Source: Pagrus major
Taxonomy: Eukaryota > Chordata > Actinopteri > Spariformes > Sparidae
NCBI RefSeq assembly: GCF_040436345.1
Contig: NC_133230.1
Coordinates: 15,882,197-15,946,196, forward strand
Reading direction: 5' to 3'
Length of the DNA stretch: 64,000 nt
The notes under the pieces were generated by a model. It was not told where the DNA came from, did no database searches, and saw nothing but the letters and a program-made list of their open reading frames with translations. Both the position numbers and the translations under genes were made by a program. Shown here piece by piece: positions 24,168 through 37,061 of the stretch (positions within the stretch are counted from its first letter, which is position 1; each line of letters opens with the position of its first letter).

Positions 24168-27100
24168 CACCACCACACCCTTTATCCCTCCTTCCATAAT
24201 GCTCCCTTCATCTCCAACCGCTCCTACTCCTCCCCCCGTGTCTTGTTACTTTTTTCTTAAGTCATTCTTGGAAAAAGTTTTTTAAAAAGCACTGTATTTA
24301 TGTATTGTTACCTAGAAATTCATCAACAAACCGCTGACGGTTATTCCTGCTGGCTGTAAGAGAATCTGCTATGAATCATTTTTTCAGGTCAACATTGTAT
24401 TGTGTTTACAGTAAAGTACAATACATGTTTGCATTCAGGAAGGATGTGTAAATGCTTAAAATGAGTCATCTCAAAAATGTTAAAATCTTGAAAAATGTAG
24501 AGGAGGTGGAGTAGTGTGCTGTGACTTTAAGAGTCTTTTCCAAAATAATAAGTGGACATTTTGTTCTTCTTCATGCTTGTTACAGCTAATTTATGATTTA
24601 ACCAACCTAGTCATGTAACAGTCTTTTCTTCCCCACTCTTTGATGTAATGTATCGAAGGAGTTTGGGACATTATGTTAATTGTTACTTCACTTGTTTCTT
24701 CTGTTAAAAGTATATTAACTTTAAAGGAAACCGTTTGGAGAAACTTTCAAAACCTTATTTATTTGCATTTCTCTTATTCATTGAAGATGATGTTCTGCAA
24801 GCAGATGAAGGGAGGGATTATTATGTGAACTGAATCACTTTTTGTAAAGATGCTGTCACATGTACAGTTGCTCCATTAAGAACTAAATTTTGTTAAAAAG
24901 AAAATCCGCAGTTGTGTCATACACTCCCATCACAGCTGTTTTAAAGAAGTTTTAAGTTCATTAACTAACTTTAATCCACATTTTTGCATGTGCATTTTGA
25001 ATCTTAATCCCTAATTCTTCTCTCTGTTTGAGTTTACACTTTTGTCATACCGTGTATGCTTCTGTGCAACAAATCCCAAATACATTTTAATTATTTTTCT
25101 GACTTTTCGAAAAAGGTTGACACCAAATGTGGTGACACTACTGCCTGGAATGATCCAAGACTACAGCGATGAACAGTTGTGTACAGTATGTTTCAGGCTG
25201 CAAGGCTGTGCATTTTGTTTTACCCAAGCGTGCATCAGAGGACCCCCTAATTGCATATTGCACAGACTAATTTCTGGTGTTTTATGTGTATATAATTGAC
25301 CTTTTTCTATTTTTATTTACTTGTTTGAGATGCACATGATGCTTAAATGAAGACGTTGGGCACAGCGACTCACTGAGCGTTGATTGTTACGGTCCTGAGT
25401 GGGTCCTCTCTTCTTTGCAATTTTGTGGTGGTGGAGGCTGTGACTCAGAGTCATGTCCCTGAAGCTCATGACTCATACTGCAGAGACCAAAAATCAGAAC
25501 CATTAAAATAATCAGCACTGTGGCAACTCTGTGCGTATGTTTGTTTGTATGTGTGTGTGTGTGTGTGGTCTGTTGTATGACTTTGACTTAGATATCAAAG
25601 GTCTTTTCCTGTCTCTCCTCTTCAGGGGTATAATTGTTTTGGTCTCTAATTAACAACTTCAGTCAAAGTCTGGTAAAGTACAGATCATAGGTTGGAAGTC
25701 ATGTCAGTGTCTCCAACATCCATGTGTTCTTCAAGTGATTTTATAATGCACACAGTTAAAAAATATATTTGCATTCTGAGATCTGAGTCTTTTTTCATTG
25801 TATGGAAACCATTAGTCAAACTCCTTCTTTCTTCTCTATCTTTCTCACTCAGATCTACCAGATTAGTGCGGGAGTATCCATGGAGCGCATGACTCATATA
25901 AATGATTTGCACTAGAGCTGGAGTGGTCACATTAATTTATCAAAAGCTCATGGCCAACATTATGATAGCAGTTATTCTATTGTGCCATCTAGTGGTCAAA
26001 CAGAAGTACATTGGAAAAAAAAGCATAAAGTGTTCCCTTCCTCAAAACATGATTCCCCAAGTGAAACCCAAATGCCCCCAAAATCTAATGAATACAGTGT
26101 TGGTAAGTACATTAACTCAGGTACTGTACTTCAGTACAAATTTGAAGAGTTTGTATTTTACTTAAGAATTTCCATTTTCTGCTACTATACACCTGCACTC
26201 CCATTTTGGAGGCAAATATTGTATGTTTGATAAATTAAGTTACCTGTTATTTTGCGATTGCATGCTGCATCAGAGCCAAAGTACTGAAATAACTTAAAAC
26301 TTAAATATGTGTATGTGTAATTTACTGTTTACTTGTGCTTTTGGCACTTAAGTTCATTTAACATCAGATACTTTAAGACTTTTATGCAAGTAGGCTACTA
26401 TTCGTATGGGTTACTTAATTTTTTTTACAAAAGTAATATTTTTTTTAACATTATTTTTACCCCTACTCAAGTACCCCATACCCCCCCACCCTACAGTACG
26501 CAACTTTTTACAACACTGCATCTGCACTGAATCTCACCAATTCATCCTACACTGCCCTCAGAAATGTTTGACCAAACCAAAAAGTGGGTTGATTCTTATA
26601 AAATATTATATGAACTAATAAGTGAAGAATATCTGGGTGCATTTAAAGCCTATACACAGTAGAGAGATGACAGGAAACGAGGGGAGAAAAAGACAGGCAA
26701 TGACAAGCAACAAAGGTCCAAAGTCACAAGTGGACTGCATTGAGGTTTTTACTTTAACCAAGAGATTATCCAAAATGTTTAGTTATGTTTTTTTAAATTT
26801 TATTTTTATTAATTCAAATAACTTTTTGATTATATGTTGGGTACATTGTATTATAGAGGCAAATATTGAGCTTTTTACTCACTACATTTTGTTTGATAAC
26901 TTTAGTCACTAGTGACATTTCAGATTACATACTGCATTTAAATTAATGTATTTTATTGACAATCAGATTAAAACAAACAAATACACCAAATGCGGACTCA
27001 GTCGTCTAAATGTCCAGACTGGTAATCGGCCGATCCATATACAGTACACACATACATGTAGATAAATGTATTATTTACTTTTACTTGTACTTTTGATACT

Positions 27101-27894
27101 TAAGTACATTTGTTTCCAGAAAATTAATTTTGATACAACGATATACAACACTGTTTGTTTGAACTGAGAACTTTCCTTCACTTTTGTCTTCAATTTTAAA
27201 ACTTCATTTTAGAATAAGGATCAAAATGTATTTGGAATCGGAGCAGGGAGCCTGAAACTGAAGTAACTAAATGAAATTCAAACTGTGACATGCCAGTGGC
27301 AAAGAGGAAACAAATAGACATGAAGCACTTTGGCATTTTTATAAGTTGCATCATCAGCTATATAAAGATCACAATAGTCTGATTTCATTTCTCCATGGCA
27401 ACAGCTCCAAACCGGATGTTGCAAGGGTTGAAAGGTTCACAGCATTGTTGTCCACAGAGAGGTGCTGTTCTGCCTGTGTGTGTACACTGAAGGTGTGGTA
27501 TGCATTAGTGAGTGCTTGTCTGAAGTCTAACCAACACACACCTTCACTGTGTTGCAACTCAGAAATCTGAAAACTGTAAGAGTGTTCAGGATTGTTCCAG
27601 CTGACGATACAGCTTGTGACAAAAATCATGATGTCAGTATGTGTAAGTTTCCTTATACTAAGGGAACGAGTTTTGGCCTGCTCATTGACCTTATAGATCT
27701 GATTTGTTGCTTCATACTTGGAGAGTTATTCATCCTCACAGATAATGACTGTATTGTTTTAGACCACATGATGCATGTGTGCATCTATTCTGTGAGATTG
27801 AGAAAACAGTCAGCAAAGGAGGAATTCCCGGCTGTAAACTCAACTGTGGGTCACATGGGCGTGGTGGTTGTGTAAACTGAGGGGCGAATATGAA

Positions 27895-27953
<59 letters not shown>

Positions 27954-28943
27954 CAGAGCTTTGTAACCTAGCAACTTGAGTGTTTGCCCTGTAACCATGA
28001 ACATTGGTAGGCCGCAGGGCTTAACCCTGCCCAAGGAGGTGTGTGCAGGGCTCATGAGGCATATTTTCCCTGAGTCTAGCCTTCCAGGCAGGCCTTCTTT
28101 AAGCATTAAAAGGTCTGCCTACTTCCTAGGGATTGGCAGACCCTTACCGCAGCTGTGGTGTAAACTAAATTGAAGAACTCCTATGTTATTTATGACTGAA
28201 ACATTTGACTGATAGAGCTTGTCAGTAGCAGGGAAGAAGTGCTGCCTGAGAGACTTAAAAAGGAGTCTCTTTTTTGTTCAGGGAGAGTCAGGAGGAGGGG
28301 GTTATCCTGTTAAGCCTCTGTGGCGTTAACCAGCTTTTGCCAGAAGTGAAACACAATAAAAAGAATTTCATGGAAAAACAGCGTTGACCTGATCCATTGT
28401 GCCCTGTGAATCAGGCCCTCCTCATATCTCATGCTTAATGAAATCAAGTCGACTGGAATGCTACAAATTGATGTTGACAAACTTGATTCAATCTTAAAGC
28501 ACCCTATCACTGGATTTATCTGTTCATGAATTTAGATAGTTGCAACATGAGCTTCGCAGAGAGGTGTGTTCATTTCTGGAACATTCTGCAGATTCCTCAG
28601 AGCAGCGATAAGCAGGATTTTATCAAGCAGAGAGGGAGCGGTTCATCTGCCCTTTCACACCCAGGGAAGCATAAAATACAGGTGGGAATTACATCATCAC
28701 ACCTCATTCTAACGCTGGTGCAGTTGCCAAGGGAGTTCGCACACCGTGATCTCTTGGAATGAGCTTCACCAGGGTGTGAAATTAGCACAAACCAAAGGCC
28801 GAGAAAAAGCTATGATTTGGTGCCACTTTTATACAAGGAAAATCTCAAAGAGGCAGATGTGCTTTTATATTTAAATGAGACAAAATGTATGATAACATGC
28901 TGAAAAACAACTAGACACAACAGGTTTGAAATTCTTCAGCGTA
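24168..28943. other. Intergenic between S100 genes A and B
   Basis: No gene is supported. It includes stretches of a dispersed fish repeat built on TACTCAAGTA / AAGTACATTT motifs (about 26100-26530 and 27060-27130), a CA microsatellite (27896-27948) and otherwise AT-rich unique DNA. Reading frames up to about 108 codons lack splice context or similarity. Confidence 0.5.
27896..27948. repeat. (CA)n microsatellite, about 26 units
   Basis: A pure CA run of 53 bases. It creates the artefactual poly-Val/Cys reading frames on the minus strand. Confidence 0.97.
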
Positions 28944-28949
28944 TTTAAT
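28944..28949 (-). terminator. S100 gene B polyadenylation signal (ATTAAA)
   Basis: The minus strand reads ATTAAA about 70 bases past the stop at 29019. It is the nearest signal and the second most common hexamer. Confidence 0.5.
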
Positions 28950-29018
28950 GGACACAACTAACTTTACAAAAAATGGAAATGCTTTATGGTTTCTTCAAGC
29001 CTCCTCCGCAGCTGTCTT

Positions 29019-29425
29019 TTACTTCTTGCCGGTCTTCTTCATGTGCATCTGATAGCACTGCTCACAGGCAATGGAAAGTCCAACAACCAGAGACACAAAC
29101 TCCTCAAAGTCCACCTGGCCATCGCCGTTGGTGTCCAGGTCCTTCATGATCTTGTCAACAGCAGCAGGGTCCTTCTGGGACTGTGTCAAAGAAAGGGGCA
29201 CCAAGAGGAAAGCTTTGGGTTAAGTAATACAATTATGGACACAGTGATAATGCACTTTGCATGTTCGTCCACGTCTCGTCTCACCCTCAGGAAGTTAGAC
29301 AGCTCGTTCTCCATCAACTCTCTGAGCTCTCGCCGATTGAGTGTGCCGCTGCGGCCGTCCCTGGAGGCGTAACGATGGAACACCTTGATGAGTGACTCCA
29401 TGGCTGTCTCCAGTTCTGAAGGCAT
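29019..29425 (-). CDS. S100 calcium-binding protein B (S100A10/A11-like), 100 aa
   Basis: Coding exons 29285-29425 (47 codons) and 29019-29180 (53 codons plus TAA) are joined in phase 0 by GTGAGA and a CACAG acceptor; the first exon has an acceptor at 29447. The N-terminus MPSELETAMESLIKVFHRYA and the end HMKKTGKK recall S100A10, whose partner is annexin A2. Unlike mammalian S100A10, both loops look able to bind calcium: pseudo-EF ASRDGRSGTLNRRE and canonical EF DTNGDGQVDFEE. An S100A11- or S100A1-type assignment is also possible. It is clearly more diverged from the other S100 genes here than they are from each other, and does not share their promoter module. Confidence 0.88.
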
Positions 29426-30571
29426 GGTTGCTGAGGTGTTTTTACACTGAAAAACAAAGTTCAAATAGATAGGAATTTGTTAAATCACACAAAGTTTTTT
29501 GGCTTCGACTTATCAAAGACGTTTGAGCAAGAACATGTTCTACTGGTGACCTTCTATAAGGATCTGATGGGGTATGAGGGAGTTCAAAAGCCGGAGCTGA
29601 TCCTCTCAGTGTAAACAGTAGCCTTCCCTTGCATGAATCAAATGCTGGATTGACATATCAACAATCTGTGTTCCATGTTTTGGGTCAAATAAAAGTAAGA
29701 TTGCATCCTGCAATAGAGAAGAGATCCACTGTATTTGAAAAGGATGTGGTGTCGCCCCGTATGAAGGGGAAGCAACACTTCACTCTTGCCTTGCTAACGC
29801 CCTTCCCACTAATGAGTAATGCTCATGAGAAGTGAGAGACAGTCTGTAATTAGGTTGTTAAAACAATCACAAAGCTCAGACAATGCTATTGACACTGTGC
29901 CCTAGTGGCTGCAGAGTTGCAACAGTTAAAAAATGAGAAGTGAGAGGGAAAATAGGGGTTGTGTGTCATGTGTGTAAGAGGGAATGGAAAACTTCAGCGC
30001 TGAATGATGGAAAAAATGTGTCCCAGGCCCAAAATGCTGGAATTCAATTCAGCAAATGAGAGGGGGCACTAAAGCAGTGGAGCACAAGTGTGTACATGCT
30101 CACAGTCCAACCACACCCTCTGTAGTGTACCTATAGGTTAAATGTCTGTGTTAACAATAGAAGATAGAGGGTCCTAATCAGAGGAGAAAATAAAAGTTGT
30201 AGTATTTCAGTGAGAACTGTATTATGAATCTTAAAATACCTGCTGAATAGAGTTAGTTCTTATTGGTAAAAGTTGTGAAAGTGTGAGTTCAACAAGAGGA
30301 CAATCATATGAAAACAATACACTGCATTCTTATACAACAGATGTATAACTATTTAAGAGCAGAAGAACTTCCTGTACAATAGGCTGTTTTAAAGAAATCA
30401 TTAACCACCCACATGCTTCCCTTCAGAAAAGTTTTGAATGGACAATAAAAGTAAATAATGCAGTATAATCCTTCCACACACCACACCTTCCACCAGTTGT
30501 GCCTGCAGGCTGTTATAAGGCTTTTAAAAAGCCTGACAAAGTTAAACAGGAGCAGTACCGTTAGTTCTTAC

Positions 30572-30646
30572 CGTGCAGGGCTGAGACGTGGTCTGCAGAG
30601 GAAGAGTGGGAATGTTCAGAGGAATAAGTGCAGCAGAGGTTTTATA
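30572..30646 (-). promoter_or_regulatory. S100 gene B non-coding exon 1 and TATA promoter
   Basis: A CACG|GTAAGAAC donor ends a 5' exon starting near 30612, and the minus strand reads TATAAA at 30641-30646, about 30 bases upstream. Sequence differs from the promoter module of the other three S100 genes. Confidence 0.65.
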
Positions 30647-32434
30647 GTCAGGCGCCGCCCTGGCTGCTGTGTATGATGAGTCAAGCTGTGATATGGACCG
30701 TGGACCCTGCAAGCTGGGCTGGACAGACTGTGATTCATGGGCGGTTACACCACAGATATAAACCTAACATTAGTTTTGGGAGTTAAGACCATTTCCATTT
30801 CTTCTTTAATAATGAGTCAAACAAGTAAAACCACTATATATATAATTTCCCTGCTACATTAGTAACTAATAAAATGCACAACATGTTTAACAGTGTCCTA
30901 ATATTTGTGACTCAAGAAGGCTCAAAGTGAAAATTACCATTACTCAATCAAAAGTCACAAGCTATCTTGTTGATAAATTACTCAAAGTGCAAGTCACTTT
31001 TTATTTGTTATCATCATCTAAACATGAAAGTTTAGGTAAGTAAAGTTAACTGTTTAAGTTGGCTACGATAGTTTTTAGTCATGTAGGTTACTTGTAACAC
31101 GTTACTACCCACCCCTGGGCTGGCCTAATAATAATTAGTAGTCTGCAGAGGAGAAAATGTGACTATAACATGCCAGTCCCTGCAGCTATTTGTTGAGTCT
31201 TTGAAGACTTTGCTGAATGACATCATTACAGGAAAGAAATACAAGATAGGTAGACGATTTACAACCAAGGAAGAGAGACTGCTGGACTACTGAAAAACAA
31301 AACTTGATGAAGTTAATGAACAGGGCTCAGCAGCAAAGCCAATCACCATACAAGAAAGAGTCACTAATCTCAGTGACTGACACAAGTGATTGGATCTAGG
31401 CTAAAACAGCAAAAGCACTGCTTACATTTTATTATGTTTTTATGATACTCTTACATAGTGCACAGTAGTTAGTACTGAGTTTACAGTGTTGTCTTCCATA
31501 TGGGGATTGCTTTAGTAATGCTGTATCTCATGGGACTTGGGAATGCAGACCATAATTGAACAAAATACAAATTATTTCCAGCACATCCTCATCTATGTAA
31601 AAATAGATGAAAATTGGCTTGACACTTACTAGCAGCAATATTAAAGAGATGAACACGTTAATGCATCAATAATCATAATATATGTGATATTCTGATTCTG
31701 AAATTGGTTGCAAAAGGACTACTTTTGCTTTTTCTACTTTAAATATATATAATGTAATACAAATGTATATTACAGATATATCAATATATTGTTGCTCATA
31801 CTTGAGTACATAAGTTATATTTTAAATGCATGACTTTTACTTCTAACAGAGTGGTATTAGTACGTTTACTTAAGTAAAAGATTTGAGAACTTCCTTCACT
31901 GTATAAAGCAGTTTGGACTGTTTGGTAAGTGGGTCCTCTTGTGGTCAAAAGATAATATTACAAAACAACACTGTGTCACCTGGGGAAACTGATTTTGTGT
32001 GTTAAAATAAACACGCACATTAAAAACCAAAGCTACCTTTGTTCTTTAGTGATTACAAAGGTTTGTTTTCACTTTTGTCAAATGGGTCATATTCTCCTTT
32101 CATGCTCATTAACTGACTGAGTGTTGGATTACTTGAAAAATGTAAAATTTGGACTTACGCAGTGGTGGTATAAGAATACATCAAAAATAATAGTAAAGGG
32201 CCTTGTTATTTTGTTATACCATTTTGTTAGATTATTATTACTGTTGCATTAATGTAAAAGTGTCATTTAAATGCATAGTTAGTCAAAGTGGAAGTATTTC
32301 TAACAAATTTCTAAGTCACTCACATTCTGGTCTAGACAGATCTGTGTTTGATTCTACATGAGTGTAAAAGGTGTCTAAGACTAAAAGCCCTAATGGGAAA
32401 AAACTTTATAATAACCATCATGAATAAATGGTAC

Positions 32435-32493
<59 letters not shown>

Positions 32494-33000
32494 ATGAATA
32501 CAACACCTTTTGAAAGATATGGAAACCCTGCTTGAACTTTAAGGACACTTTGCCAACACTTATATCGTAATTGATAAAACTAAAAGATGTTATCAATATT
32601 GACACACAATTATTTATCTTAATAAGTCATGAGCGTACTTGATACTGTACTATTGTTTTATGTTGTATATATTCATACAATCATTTACTGTAATTTATAT
32701 ATATTTTTTCTTTCTTTTCAAGTTTAATTGACTTCCCACTCCTATTAGGAACAGTCCTCTTTCAATTTTGTATGTGGGGAGGTCAGGGAGGGGATTTGAA
32801 ACCATATCTGGGTACATTGATGTGTGAATTTAGTAGGCAATGTCTTGTTTGATAAAACAAACAAACATTGTTCCGTTTATTAAATTAATCCAGCTGTGAG
32901 ATTGAAGGCATGTAAGTCAACATCGTGACCAATATCATTCCCCAGACCATGCAGTAACACAGAAAGGGCACAGAGAAAAAATAAAAAACACATTGGAAAA
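30647..33000. other. Intergenic between S100 genes B and C
   Basis: AT-rich. It contains copies of the dispersed AAGTAAAAGT/TACTTAAGTA repeat (about 30930-31110 and 31700-31890) and a tetranucleotide microsatellite. No gene seen. Confidence 0.5.
32435..32493. repeat. (ATCT)n microsatellite, about 15 units
   Basis: A pure tetranucleotide run of 59 bases. Confidence 0.97.
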
Positions 33001-33141
33001 AGAGGTTTATCTTATTGTTTGTTATAATATATTTTTAAAACTTTTTTGGGAGCAGTGGCCAAACAACTCTTCCTTTCACAGGAAGGCTGGCAGCTCTCTA
33101 TGTTGACTGCAAAGTAGTCGATCCCTTTTTCCTTGGGGTAA

Positions 33142-33267
33142 CTAACTCCAACAAATTAAAGTAAGCCTTGAGACCAGTGTGACATACTCTGCACGGTCCA
33201 CAACGGTGTCCCCATTTGCATCCAGGTCTTCGAAGATTTTGCCCACTGCATCCTTGTCACTGATGTT
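33142..33267 (-). pseudogene. Orphan S100 last exon (gene C), damaged
   Basis: A CGCAG acceptor opens an S100 second coding exon with an intact EF-hand loop DANGDTVVDRAE. The frame then stops at TAG 33142-33144, about six codons short of its neighbours. The paralogues align best if one base is missing near 33153-33156, which suggests a frameshift. No first coding exon follows: the intron-like flank (to about 33487) runs straight into the 3' flank of gene D. The expected AATAAA is GATAAA (33007-33012 on the minus strand). The conserved 3' UTR block (CACAGGAAGGC, GCAGCTCTCT) shows it was once a full gene. Most likely a pseudogene fragment; splicing from an upstream exon cannot be ruled out. Confidence 0.75.
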
Positions 33268-33587
33268 CTGCGAATGAGAAAAGTCTTAGCAGTTATGTAG
33301 ACTGGCTATACTTCTCACTCTCACTGATCATAAAGCAGGGAAGAACTGTCACCTGGCATGTGCATGACCACAGCGCACCACAGGCTGTGATGATGCAAAA
33401 TTCTACCAAGAACATTCAGCATCCTCTCCAATGCAATGCACCACAAAACACATGTACAGTAAGCTCGTGCTCATGCTGTTGTTTGTGCTGTTTCTGCGCA
33501 ACCATCTGATATTGTGAGCAATATTGTCTCCCTGACCATGCAATAACACTCAAAGTGCACAAGTCAAGTGTGGTTTAAAGAAAAAAG

Positions 33588-33593
33588 TTTATT
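33588..33593 (-). terminator. S100 gene D polyadenylation signal
   Basis: The minus strand reads AATAAA about 155 bases after the stop, in the same context as gene A. Confidence 0.65.
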
Positions 33594-33745
33594 TCATTGT
33601 GCGGTACAATATATTTTTTGTGACCTCATGCTAAATTATTAAGTAGTAATTATTCATTCCTTCTTCAGAGCAGTGGTCATAGGGTACTCCTTTTTTTTAC
33701 AGGAAGGCAGCTCTCTTTGCTGACCCCAAGCTTGCACTTAGATTC

Positions 33746-34302
33746 CTATTTTGACTCAGTGAAGAGCTCGTGGCACATCACAATGAGAGAGAAGACGAAG
33801 GCACCAAACTCAGTGAAGTCAATACGGTCGTCCATGTTCATGTCCAGGTCATTGAAGAAACTGTCCAGTGTTGCCTTGTCAGGGGCTCCCTGCATGCAAG
33901 AAAAGTGAAAAGTCGCTGTAAACATGTAGACTGTTTATTCACAACATCCAGTGACACACATTATTCTGTTTTGTACGTGGTTATTTTAAGCCATCTTTTG
34001 TTGTTTAGTTCTCAGCATCATTAATCATAAACCAAGGAACAATTGTCTACCGAGAGCATTCACCATCCTCTCCATACAGTGCACCACAAAACAAATGCAC
34101 ATTGAGCCAGTGTGCATCCTGTTGGTTGTGCAGGGCTGAGATAGAGAGGTCAGAGGTCACTCACCCCCACCAGTTCTCCAAGTTCGTTCTGAAGCAACTC
34201 TTTCAGCTCTGCCTTAGTCAGAGTTTTTGGGTCCCCATCCTTGCCAGCGTAGTCCTGAAAGCATTTGATGATTCCCAACACAGAGCACTGAAGAGCAGTC
34301 AT
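33746..34302 (-). CDS. S100 calcium-binding protein D (ictacalcin-like), 93 aa
   Basis: Coding exons 34165-34302 (46 codons) and 33746-33889 (47 codons plus TAG) have the same phases, borders and lengths as gene A. Pseudo-EF loop AGKDGDPKTLTKAE and EF-hand DMNMDDRIDFTE keep the ligand residues. The end of exon 2 ([19 protein letters not shown]) is the same as gene A, while the N-terminus (MTALQCSVLGIIKCF) and exon 3 have diverged. Cys residues near the N-terminus are new relative to A. The intact promoter copy is at 37062-37148, so intron 1 is about 2.75 kb and includes one arm of a large palindrome and a second, broken promoter copy. Confidence 0.88.
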
Positions 34303-34370
34303 GTTGGCTGCTTTAAGAGGACAGAGAGAAAAAAAAGAGTTAAATATTGATGTATGCAATTTTTCCTCAT

Positions 34371-36590
34371 CTGTCTGTGTGTTTGGTTTGAGGTCAGGTT
34401 GGCCCAGTATTTTTTCTAGGTCTGTTAACAAAAGATGTTATGTTGATGTTACCAAAGAGAATCCGAGTTCATGTGTTAAAGGAGTGTGTTAAGTAAGTAA
34501 AGAGAGTTTAAGACTGAACATTGATCCTCAAAATCACTGAGACATTCCAGCTTTAAGTCTGCTTTACTTTTGTACCAGTGTTGGCCAATTTTCCTGTTAC
34601 AGTTTAAGTGGCCAATCTATTCATATACTATTATTATAGATCAAAATATCAAATATCAAAATATATAGAAATAGAGGAAAAATAAATACATAATTATTCT
34701 TTAAGAGCTGTTAAGCAGCAAGCAGTGACTGATATCATTGCTTTTGTCACTGCCAATGCTTTTCTCTGAGTTTTCCACAGAGCTGGGAGTAAAAAAAAAA
34801 AAAAAACATATTTCATCGACAATTAGATAAAAAAAAAAGAAAAAGAATTCAGATAATCAGAAAATGCTGAATTGGATCTTATAATTGGCCAAGCCGATAA
34901 TCGGTCAAACCACAGTATTTACATACATGTGAATATATGTATAATTCATTTTTACTCTTACTTTTTAAACAAAGTAAGTACATTTAGTAAAGTAATATTT
35001 TAACACGATATCTTTTCTTTTACTCAGCTATGACTATTGGTTACTTTATATAACACTGAGAGGAAGGTCAAGTCTTTGTAGAAGTGATGTCTGAAGTTTC
35101 TTCTCCTGTCTGTTTGAAAAGTTTTCTTTCTTCAGTTTTAAAACCATAACAAGTTAAAAGTTAAAAGTGATGTGAACCTCCCAGGTGTAGATATTTGTCA
35201 CCAAATGACTGCTTAGCAGCATGCAGTCTCAGAGTCTGTCACAAATACTTGCTAGATAACTCAAACACCAGAGTGTGGCAGTGCCAGGGACTGTCTTTGA
35301 CTTGCTGCTTTATTAAAGCCCAGTAACTCTTTAAAAATCAAGCTTATATAAGTCTTATATTTGAAGAATTATTGCCGAGATGTACGTTAAGCTGCTGCCA
35401 GCAGGGTTTTGATATACACCTTTAAAGCTGTTGTAAGTGGTGTCGTCATTTTGGCTAACTTCCTGTTTGTTTTGCAGTTAGCAATCCCCTCCCTGCTCTC
35501 TATGTCAGCACATGAAGGTGCAGCAGTAATTGTCAGACGTACCAGAAAAGGAGGAGAGACATGTGTTGCTGACCAGAACAGTGATTACTGTTGGAATATA
35601 GAGCTATTTAAAACTTATCTTAATAAAAGTATATCACTTACAGCAGCTTTAACTGGATGAGTTCTGATTTAAGGTCCTTCCTTGAGTGAGGCTGCCTTAC
35701 ATTGTGTGTAAAGATCTTGGAGAAAATGCTAAAAGTCTAGATGTCAATCTTTTTAGATGCATGTTTACATTTCAGTTAGTCTGCATTCCTCTTCTCCTTC
35801 CTGTTGTTCTTCGTCTTATAATGATATTATGGCGGTGTTGATAATTGTTCTTGATGTTAGCATTAACTGTCCAGATCCCTACACTCTAAAAATGGACAAA
35901 TGCTGTGAGTGCAATGTTTGACGACTTTATGCTGTATCAAGGAAAAAAAATGCAAAACTAAACAAAGCAAGAGTTTTTTTTAGGAAAAGAAGCAGGTCAA
36001 GACTTGTCAGTGTTTTTCACAACTGCCTCCATGAACCCAACAGAGTCTGGTTGCATGCCAACTCAAGGTGCTGCTCCCTCTCTGGGGTGTGGTAAGCTGA
36101 GGAAACTGTGGCAGCAGAGGGATTGTCAGTAGCTTTAAACAGGTCAGTGTTGACTGTTGGTTTCACACGGGACACAAACAGCAGCCTTCTAGATGAAAGT
36201 CCACCCTATGTGGACTCACTCTCTTGATATTACGTCACATATTTTGACTCATCTGCTCCCTACAGAACTTAATGGACACGTTTGGACAGAATGTTTAATT
36301 TGGTTGTAAATCAAAGTAATAATTAAAGTTTGATGCTGAATTCTGAATGTATCAGTAAAAGGAGATTCCAGACTGAAGTTTGACTTATAACAATAACTTA
36401 TAAATGAATATAAATATAAATAAATATAAATAATTACAGGCATCGGAGCAAAATAAGCAACATCTGTTGGGACAGAGCTGGTAACTTAACAGCTGTATTT
36501 TGCACAAATAAAACTCATTACATTTACAAATTAAAGTTTTAAAATTTCATTCGAGTCTTTGGATTCCAAATAATTTTCTATTGTCAAAAG
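34371..36590. repeat. Left arm of large inverted repeat
   Basis: Matches 37557-39373 in reverse complement, with high identity over long blocks (for example around 34390-34560, 35330-35660, 35800-36110 and 36260-36590). The arm is the collinear intron-1 sequence of S100 gene D. It carries about 250 bases near 35060-35310 and some sequence near 34900-35060 that the right arm lacks. Confidence 0.85.
35422..35652. mobile_element. TTAAAGCTG-type MITE in left palindrome arm
   Basis: The ends are inverted: TTAAAGCTGTTGTAAGTGGT against TTAAAGCTGCTGTAAGTGAT. About 231 bp. The 83-codon open frame inside it recurs only because the arm is duplicated. Confidence 0.8.
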
Positions 36591-36955
36591 TTTGGTGCAT
36601 TGTTAGACCATTAAATGACAACAAACAACAAACAAATCAATGTTATTCAGATTTTCTGGAGATTTAAGGAGATTAGCAGGTGAACGTCAGTCTTGGAGGA
36701 GCTGCAGTGACGGCAAAATGGATGAAAAAAATGCTTTTTACACCTCCACACCTTTAACCCTCCCTCCAAAATGCTGCTATCATCTCCAACCACTCCCCCC
36801 CCCCCCCCCCCCATTTTTTAAAATTTTTGTTTTTGTGTCGCAGCCAATCAAATCTAATTTAATTTGGGTTACACCACTGGACTGACCGGCTCATGATGGT
36901 TTGCACTCCATCCACACAGTACTTCCTTCTTCCAGTTTCTACATGCAACATGCTT
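36557..36955 (-). pseudogene. Degenerate S100 promoter / exon 1 copy
   Basis: A tandem copy of the 36956-37360 unit. It keeps GGAGGAGCTGCAGTGACGG-like sequence, but the TATA box is altered (the minus strand has GTAAAAAGC at the place of TATAAAGC) and the GTGAGTA donor region is replaced by unrelated bases (about 36655). A poly-C run (about 36796-36812) sits upstream. Probably inactive. Confidence 0.75.
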
Positions 36956-37061
36956 TAAATTGTTGGATTCAAAATAATTTTCTATTGCTAAAAGTTTTGG
37001 TGCATTGTTAAACCATTAAATGACAACAAACAAATCAACGTTGTTCAGATTTTCTACTCAC

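Noticed and set aside
27736-28106. Minus-strand frames rich in alternating Cys and Val
   Set aside because: Direct product of the CA microsatellite.
35409-35660. 83-codon open frame, also present inverted at 38450-38701
   Set aside because: Repetition comes from the palindrome, and the frame nearly coincides with a MITE with TTAAAGCTG ends. No splice sites, start context or similarity support a gene.
36249-36443. 64-codon frame repeated at 37703-37897
   Set aside because: AT-rich low-complexity DNA in the two palindrome arms; composition (Tyr/Ile/Leu/Ser) is that of AT-rich noise.
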